Origin: Pseudomonas putida
Lineage (GTDB): Bacteria > Pseudomonadota > Gammaproteobacteria > Pseudomonadales > Pseudomonadaceae
DNA: 64,000 nt
Reading direction: 5' to 3'
Assembly (NCBI RefSeq): GCF_005080685.1
Contig: NZ_CP039371.1
Coordinates: 2,108,001 to 2,172,000 of the forward strand
Under the pieces are notes generated by a model, which was not told the DNA's origin, did not search any database, and saw nothing but the letters and a program-made list of their open reading frames with translations. The stretch's first letter is position 1; each line of letters begins with the position of its first letter. Made by a program: the position numbers and the translations under genes. Below, in pieces: positions 56,733 through 64,000 of the stretch.

Positions 56733-56743
56733 TTGTTGTTCTT
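56733..56743 (-). promoter_or_regulatory. CA-rich Hfq/Crc-type motif overlapping the liuA ribosome site
   Basis: Minus-strand AAGAACAACAA fits AANAANAANAA and runs into the SD AAGGTG. Such a site is where Hfq-Crc blocks translation of catabolic genes in Pseudomonas. Confidence 0.5.
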
Positions 56744-56781
56744 GATATGTGGGTTGACCGTAGCTCACAGCTTCGACGCCG

Positions 56782-56878
56782 AACCTTGTGGGAGCGGGCT
56801 TGCCCGCGAATGCGTCATCAGGACCACCGTCGTTGCCTGGACGATCGCTTTCGCGGGCAAGCCCGCTCCCACAAGGTT
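56782..56878. repeat. REP doublet in the liuA leader
   Basis: 29-30 base complementary copies (AACCTTGTGGGAGCGGGCTT and its mirror) between the LiuR-like sites and the liuA start, so probably within the liuA 5' untranslated region. Confidence 0.8.
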
Positions 56879-56913
56879 AGGTGTTGAGCGCGGATTCGGT
56901 CCGGTTCGTCACC

Positions 56914-56929
56914 TTTACGTTAACGTAAA
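56914..56929. promoter_or_regulatory. LiuR-type operator, liuA-proximal
   Basis: TTTACGTTAACGTAAA is a perfect 16-bp palindrome. liu genes are known to be controlled by the MerR-family regulator LiuR at palindromic sites of this kind. A TTGACA on the minus strand (56950-56945) could be the -35 for liuA. No liuR gene is in the window. Confidence 0.6.
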
Positions 56930-56963
56930 CCTGGGTGTGAGTGCTGTCAATCGCCTTATGACC

Positions 56964-56979
56964 TTTACGTAAACGTTAA
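56964..56979. promoter_or_regulatory. LiuR-type operator, acyl-CoA-synthetase-proximal
   Basis: TTTACGTAAACGTTAA, a variant of the 56914 palindrome, exactly 50 bp away from it and 66 bp upstream of the divergent acyl-CoA synthetase gene. Confidence 0.55.
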
Positions 56980-57044
56980 TCTGCGCCAGAGTATCCATCA
57001 CTCGCTTCAACCCGTGCCCAGAACAAACACAAGAAGGGACACCC

Positions 57045-58718
57045 ATGAGTCAACCAAGCTATACCCGCGGCCCCCAGGACAAGCCGCTGCTGACCCTGAC
57101 CATCGGCCAGGCATTCGATGCCACCGTCGCCCGTCACGCTGACGGCGAGGCGCTGGTGTCGCGTCACCAAGGACTGCGCTACAGCTGGCGGCAGCTGGCA
57201 GAGCAGGTCGACTTGCACGCGCGCGCCTTGATGACGCTGGGCGTCGAGCGCGGTGACCGGGTCGGTATCTGGTCGCCCAACTGTGCCCAGTGGTGCATCC
57301 TGCAGCTGGCTACTGCCAAGGTCGGCGCGGTGCTGGTCAACATCAACCCGGCCTACCGGGTGGCCGAGCTCGAATACGCGCTGCGCCAATCCGGCTGCCG
57401 CTGGCTGGTCTGCGCCGATGCCTTCAAGACCTCCGATTACCACGCCATGGTCCAGGAACTGGTGCCGGAACTGGCAGGTGCAGCACTGGGCGTGCTGGTC
57501 AGCGAACGCCTACCCGAGCTGCGCGGGGTCATCAGCCTGGCTGCCTGCCCGCCGCCTGGCTTCCTGGCGTGGCAGGCGCTCGCCGGGCGGGCAGGGGGCA
57601 CCACCGCCGAGGCCTATCAGGCCCGCCAGCAGGCGCTGCACTGCCAGCAGCCGGTCAACATCCAGTACACCTCCGGCACCACTGGCGCGCCCAAGGGCGC
57701 GACACTGAGCCACTACAACATCCTCAACAATGGTTTCATGGTCGGCGAAAGCCTGGGTCTGACCAGCGCCGACCGCATGGTGATCCCGGTGCCGCTGTAC
57801 CATTGCTTCGGCATGGTCATGGCCAATCTCGGTTGCATCACCCACGGCAGCACCATGATCTACCCCAATGACGCCTTCGACGCCGAACTCACCTTGCGCG
57901 CCGTGGCCGAGGAGCGCGCGAGCATCCTCTATGGCGTGCCGACCATGTTCATCGCCATGCTCGACCACCCTTCGCGCAGCGCCCTGGACCTGTCCACCCT
58001 GCGCAGCGGCATCATGGCCGGCGCCACCTGCCCGATCGAGGTCATGCGCCGGGTCATCGAGCAGATGCACATGGCCGAGGTGCAGATTGCCTATGGCATG
58101 ACCGAGACCAGCCCGGTCTCGCTGCAGACTGGCCCGGACGACGAACTGGAGCTGCGCGTGACCACTGTTGGCCGCACTCATCCGCAGCTGGAGACCCAGC
58201 TGGTTGATAGCCAAGGGCAAGTGGTCGGGCGCGGCGAAATCGGCGAGCTGTGCACCCGCGGCTACAGCGTGATGCTCGGCTATTGGGACAACCCCCAGGC
58301 CAGCGCCGAAGCCATCGATGCCCACGGCTGGATGCATTCGGGCGATCTGGCGGTGATGGATGAACAAGGCTTCGTACGCATCGTCGGGCGCAACAAGGAC
58401 ATGATCATTCGCGGCGGCGAGAACATCTATCCGCGCGAGCTGGAGGAGTTCTTCTATACCCACCCGGCGGTGGCCGATGCCCAGGTGATTGGCATTCCAT
58501 GCCAGCGCTACGGCGAAGAAGTGGTCGCGTGGATCAAGTTGCATCCCGGACACAGCGCCACGGTCGAAGAGTTGCAAGGCTGGTGCAAGGCGCGCATCGC
58601 CCACTTCAAGGTGCCCCGGCACTTCCGCTTCGTCGACGAGTTCCCGATGACGGTGACCGGCAAGGTGCAGAAATTCCGCATGCGCGAGATCAGCGTTGCG
58701 GAACTCACAGCTGACTGA
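57045..58718 (+). CDS. AMP-forming acyl-CoA synthetase
   Basis: 557 aa. ATP-binding YTSGTTGAPKGATLSHYNILNNG, motif IAYGMTETSPVSLQTG, hinge HSGDLAVMDEQGFVRIVGRNKDMIIRGGENIYP, and terminal Lys in MTVTGKVQKFRMRE. Medium- or branched-chain fatty acids are likely substrates; divergence from liuABCD and shared operators suggest isovalerate or a related acid. SD AAGGGA precedes ATG 57045. Confidence 0.85.
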   Translation: MSQPSYTRGPQDKPLLTLTIGQAFDATVARHADGEALVSRHQGLRYSWRQLAEQVDLHARALMTLGVERGDRVGIWSPNCAQWCILQLATAKVGAVLVNINPAYRVAELEYALRQSGCRWLVCADAFKTSDYHAMVQELVPELAGAALGVLVSERLPELRGVISLAACPPPGFLAWQALAGRAGGTTAEAYQARQQALHCQQPVNIQYTSGTTGAPKGATLSHYNILNNGFMVGESLGLTSADRMVIPVPLYHCFGMVMANLGCITHGSTMIYPNDAFDAELTLRAVAEERASILYGVPTMFIAMLDHPSRSALDLSTLRSGIMAGATCPIEVMRRVIEQMHMAEVQIAYGMTETSPVSLQTGPDDELELRVTTVGRTHPQLETQLVDSQGQVVGRGEIGELCTRGYSVMLGYWDNPQASAEAIDAHGWMHSGDLAVMDEQGFVRIVGRNKDMIIRGGENIYPRELEEFFYTHPAVADAQVIGIPCQRYGEEVVAWIKLHPGHSATVEELQGWCKARIAHFKVPRHFRFVDEFPMTVTGKVQKFRMREISVAELTAD

Positions 58719-58793
58719 GGCGGATTTACCCACCCTGGCGTCGGCAAGCCGGTGCCAGGGTCAGTACTGTCATGTGGCTTGCATCGTCTACCC

Positions 58794-58955
58794 TTAAGCC
58801 TTCACCGGTGGTTCATCGCTCGGCGGGTCGCCAACCGTCGGCGGCACGGTTGGCTTGATTGGCAGCTCGTCCGGGTCTTGCTCCGGCACGGGCGGCGGCA
58901 GGCTCGGGTCGTCGATGTTGGGGTCGGGTGTCTCCGGTGGAATGGGAATGTTCAT
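58794..58955 (-). CDS. Small proline-rich acidic protein
   Basis: 53 aa (MNIPIPPETPDPNIDDPSLP ...), about one third proline with many Asp/Glu, ending PPTVGDPPSDEPPVKA. No signal or TM. Similar short Pro/Asp-rich proteins occur in pseudomonads. ATG 58955 has only a weak SD (GAGGTC). Function unknown. Confidence 0.5.
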   Translation of the reverse strand: MNIPIPPETPDPNIDDPSLPPPVPEQDPDELPIKPTVPPTVGDPPSDEPPVKA

Positions 58956-59096
58956 GGCCTGACCTCGCGTGGGTTGTTTGAAGAGGCGCTGCAGGCTTTG
59001 ACCGACGGCCATCTGCATCGCTCAATTTTTTTGAACCCCAACGCCTGCGCACGGCTCTGAACCCTTACCGCCACCAGCTTAAGGGAGCATGGTCCG

Positions 59097-61115
59097 ATGT
59101 CACGAAACGAGCCCTTCGAAAGCGTGCCCATGGCGAACGACCATCCGGACCAGGCCATCAGCCTGGCCCAGGCGCTGCTGGCGCCGCGCATCGTGATCGA
59201 AGACACCCAGCCGGTACTCGATGCCGGCAGCTTCGCTGCCAAGGCCATCAGCGGCCAGCCGGTGGCGGTCAGCGGCAAGGTCTACAGCGATGGCCACGAC
59301 CGTCTGGCGGTGATGCTGCACTGGCGCCAGGCGCACAGCCGGCAGTGGCATTGCGTGCCCATGCAGTCGCCGGGCAACGACCTGTGGCTGGCCGAATTCA
59401 CTCCGCTTGAACTGGGCCCGCACCTGTTCTGCATCGAGGCCTGGATCGACCCGTTCGCCACCTATTGTCACGACCTGGAGAAGAAGTACCACGCCGGTGT
59501 CGAGGTCAAGTTGGAGTTGGAGGAGGGGCGCCTGATGCTGGGCAAGGGCAGCGCACTCGCCTCAGGTGTACTGCGCGACGAACTGGCAGGCTTGCAGCAA
59601 CGCCTGGTGAGCCTGCCCGCCGACGACCAGGTATCACTGTTGCTCAGTCCAGATACCGCGCGTCTGATGGCCGAGGCCGAACACCGCAGCTACCTCACCC
59701 GCAGCCAGGAGTTTCCCCTCGACGTCGACCGCCCGGCGGCGCAATTCGCCAGCTGGTACGAGCTGTTTCCGCGCTCGATCACCGACAGCGCCGAGCGCCA
59801 CGGCACGTTCAACGATGTGCATGCACGTCTGCCGATGATCCGCGACATGGGCTTCGACGTGCTGTACTTCCCGCCGATCCACCCCATCGGCAGCCAGCAC
59901 CGCAAGGGCCGCAACAACGCGTTGCGCGCCGAGCCCGGCGATCCCGGCAGCCCTTACGCGATAGGCAGCCACGAAGGCGGCCACGAGGCCATCCACCCGC
60001 AATTGGGCAGCCGCGAGGATTTTCGCCGGCTGGTCGCCGCCGCCGCCGAGCATGGCCTGGAGATCGCCCTGGACTTCGCCATCCAGTGCTCGCAAGACCA
60101 CCCCTGGCTCAAGGAACACCCCGGCTGGTTCAGCTGGCGCCCGGACGGCACCATCCGCTACGCCGAGAACCCGCCGAAAAAGTACCAGGACATCGTCAAC
60201 GTCGACTTCTATGCACCCGAGGCCGTGCCTTCGTTGTGGCTGGCACTGCGCGACGTGGTGGTCGGCTGGGTGAAGGAGGGGGTCAAGACCTTCCGCGTCG
60301 ACAATCCGCACACCAAGCCTTTGCCCTTCTGGCAATGGCTGATCGCCAATGTGCGCAGCCAGCATCCCGAGGTGATCTTCCTCGCCGAGGCCTTCACCAA
60401 GCCCGCGATGATGGCGCGTCTGGGCAAGGTCGGCTATGCGCAGAGCTACACCTACTTCACCTGGCGCAACCACAAGCAGGAGTTGCAAGAGTACTTCGAG
60501 CAGCTCAACCAGCCGCCGTGGAGCCAGTGCTACCGGCCGAATTTCTTCGTCAACACACCGGACATCAACCCCTATTTCCTGCACGAGTCAGGCCGCGCCG
60601 GATTTCTCATCCGTGCTGCCCTGGCGACCATGGGGTCGGGCCTGTGGGGCATGTATTCGGGCTTCGAACTGTGCGAAAGCGCGGCCCTGCCGGGCAAGGA
60701 GGAGTACCTGGATTCGGAGAAATACGAAATCCGTCCACGGGACTTCACCCAGCCGGGCAACATCATCGCCGAGATCGCCCAGCTCAACCGCATCCGTCGG
60801 CAGAATCCGGCGTTGCAAACGCACCTTGGCGTGGCCTTCTTCAATTGCTGGAACGACAACATCCTGTACTTCGCCAAGCGCACGCCCGAGCGCGACAACT
60901 ACATCCTGGTGGCGGTGAGCCTTGATCCGCACAACGTCCAGGAAGCGCATTTCGAGTTGCCCTTGTGGGAACTGGGGCTTGGCGACGATGCCGAAACCCA
61001 TGGCGAGGACCTGATGAACGGGCATCGCTGGTCGTGGTACGGCAAGACCCAATGGATGCGCATCGACCCAGGGCATCTGCCGTTCGGTATCTGGCGTATT
61101 CAAAAGGCCCGGTAA
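59097..61115 (+). CDS. glgE: Alpha-1,4-glucan:maltose-1-phosphate maltosyltransferase
   Basis: Extends alpha-glucan with maltosyl units from maltose 1-phosphate. 672 aa: N-terminal Ig-like domain (~35-135), GH13 catalytic barrel with DVLYFPPIHPIGSQHRKGRNN, LDFAIQCSQDHPWL, FRVDNPHTKPLPFW (nucleophile Asp) and EVIFLAEAFTKP (acid/base Glu), and a C-terminal beta domain. SD GGGAG before ATG 59097. It sits 80 bp before treS-mak, which supplies maltose 1-phosphate. Confidence 0.94.
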   Translation: MSRNEPFESVPMANDHPDQAISLAQALLAPRIVIEDTQPVLDAGSFAAKAISGQPVAVSGKVYSDGHDRLAVMLHWRQAHSRQWHCVPMQSPGNDLWLAEFTPLELGPHLFCIEAWIDPFATYCHDLEKKYHAGVEVKLELEEGRLMLGKGSALASGVLRDELAGLQQRLVSLPADDQVSLLLSPDTARLMAEAEHRSYLTRSQEFPLDVDRPAAQFASWYELFPRSITDSAERHGTFNDVHARLPMIRDMGFDVLYFPPIHPIGSQHRKGRNNALRAEPGDPGSPYAIGSHEGGHEAIHPQLGSREDFRRLVAAAAEHGLEIALDFAIQCSQDHPWLKEHPGWFSWRPDGTIRYAENPPKKYQDIVNVDFYAPEAVPSLWLALRDVVVGWVKEGVKTFRVDNPHTKPLPFWQWLIANVRSQHPEVIFLAEAFTKPAMMARLGKVGYAQSYTYFTWRNHKQELQEYFEQLNQPPWSQCYRPNFFVNTPDINPYFLHESGRAGFLIRAALATMGSGLWGMYSGFELCESAALPGKEEYLDSEKYEIRPRDFTQPGNIIAEIAQLNRIRRQNPALQTHLGVAFFNCWNDNILYFAKRTPERDNYILVAVSLDPHNVQEAHFELPLWELGLGDDAETHGEDLMNGHRWSWYGKTQWMRIDPGHLPFGIWRIQKAR

Positions 61116-61195
61116 AGGTGCGGCATTGGCCGCTTCCACAGGGTTTTGATGTTTGTACGTCAACCCAGGTAAACCGCAACTGAAAGGAGTCGCCC

Positions 61196-64000
<2,805 letters not shown>

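Noticed and set aside
53102..56887. Open frame of 1261 codons on the plus strand
   Set aside because: Antisense shadow of liuABCD; composition follows the third-codon GC bias of the minus-strand genes and no domain is recognisable.

Overview
The window is high-GC Gammaproteobacterial chromosome, almost certainly from the Pseudomonas putida group. The gene order usp-cysB-cysH-pabB, prpR-prpB-prpC-acnD-prpF-prpD-acnB, csu pili, liu and glgE-treS is typical of that group. The intergenic gaps carry the 30-45 bp REP palindromes of these genomes, and a PrrF-type small RNA and a Fur-like box are present. Species-level assignment is inference; no search was run.

Layout. 1-422: 3' part of a DAHP synthase gene on the minus strand. 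690-2658: a ~250-bp inverted repeat whose left arm is split by an IS481-family insertion sequence with a frameshifted transposase. 2906-6986: universal stress protein, CysB, APS reductase (cysH), aminodeoxychorismate synthase (pabB). 7187-10244: three-gene unit of ATP-grasp ligase, inactive-transglutaminase/7TM membrane protein and retropepsin-like protease. 10539-19095: 2-methylcitrate cycle operon for propionyl-CoA use under a GntR regulator, facing acnB; REP pairs sit in most of its gaps. 22270-25993: DUF1289 protein, queD, two PepSY proteins and a two-component system. 26221-31806: HPP-CBS membrane protein, LysR regulator, propionyl-CoA synthetase (prpE), ZapE ATPase, YdcH-like protein; then tRNA-Gln at 32066-32140. 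32255-37376: bacteriophytochrome kinase, response regulator and hybrid kinase in one minus-strand operon. 37643-43989: Csu-type chaperone-usher pilus operon with four pilins, a frameshifted chaperone, usher and tip adhesin.

44057-51071 looks like a rearranged accessory stretch: M14 carboxypeptidase with a shifted C-terminus, PAAR protein, 5'-truncated tssM remnant of a type VI secretion system, DUF6392-like protein, a miniature sigma-region-4/DUF4880/TM fusion, the PrrF sRNA, a DUF6124-like protein, an S24-type repressor that seems to have lost self-cleavage, and an 87-bp inverted repeat. 51165-56722 is the leucine/isovalerate operon liuABCD, divergent from an acyl-CoA synthetase, with two 16-bp LiuR-like palindromes between them. 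59097 to the end holds the GlgE-pathway genes glgE and treS-maltokinase, the latter frameshifted near the window edge.

Metabolically the window is rich in short-chain acyl-CoA handling: prpE makes propionyl-CoA, the prp operon converts it to pyruvate plus succinate, and liu genes degrade isovaleryl-CoA. CA-rich Hfq/Crc-type motifs lie just before prpE and liuA, suggesting catabolite repression. Three one-base deletions in short G/C runs (40233, 44101, 63839) break otherwise intact genes and could be real mutations or assembly errors.
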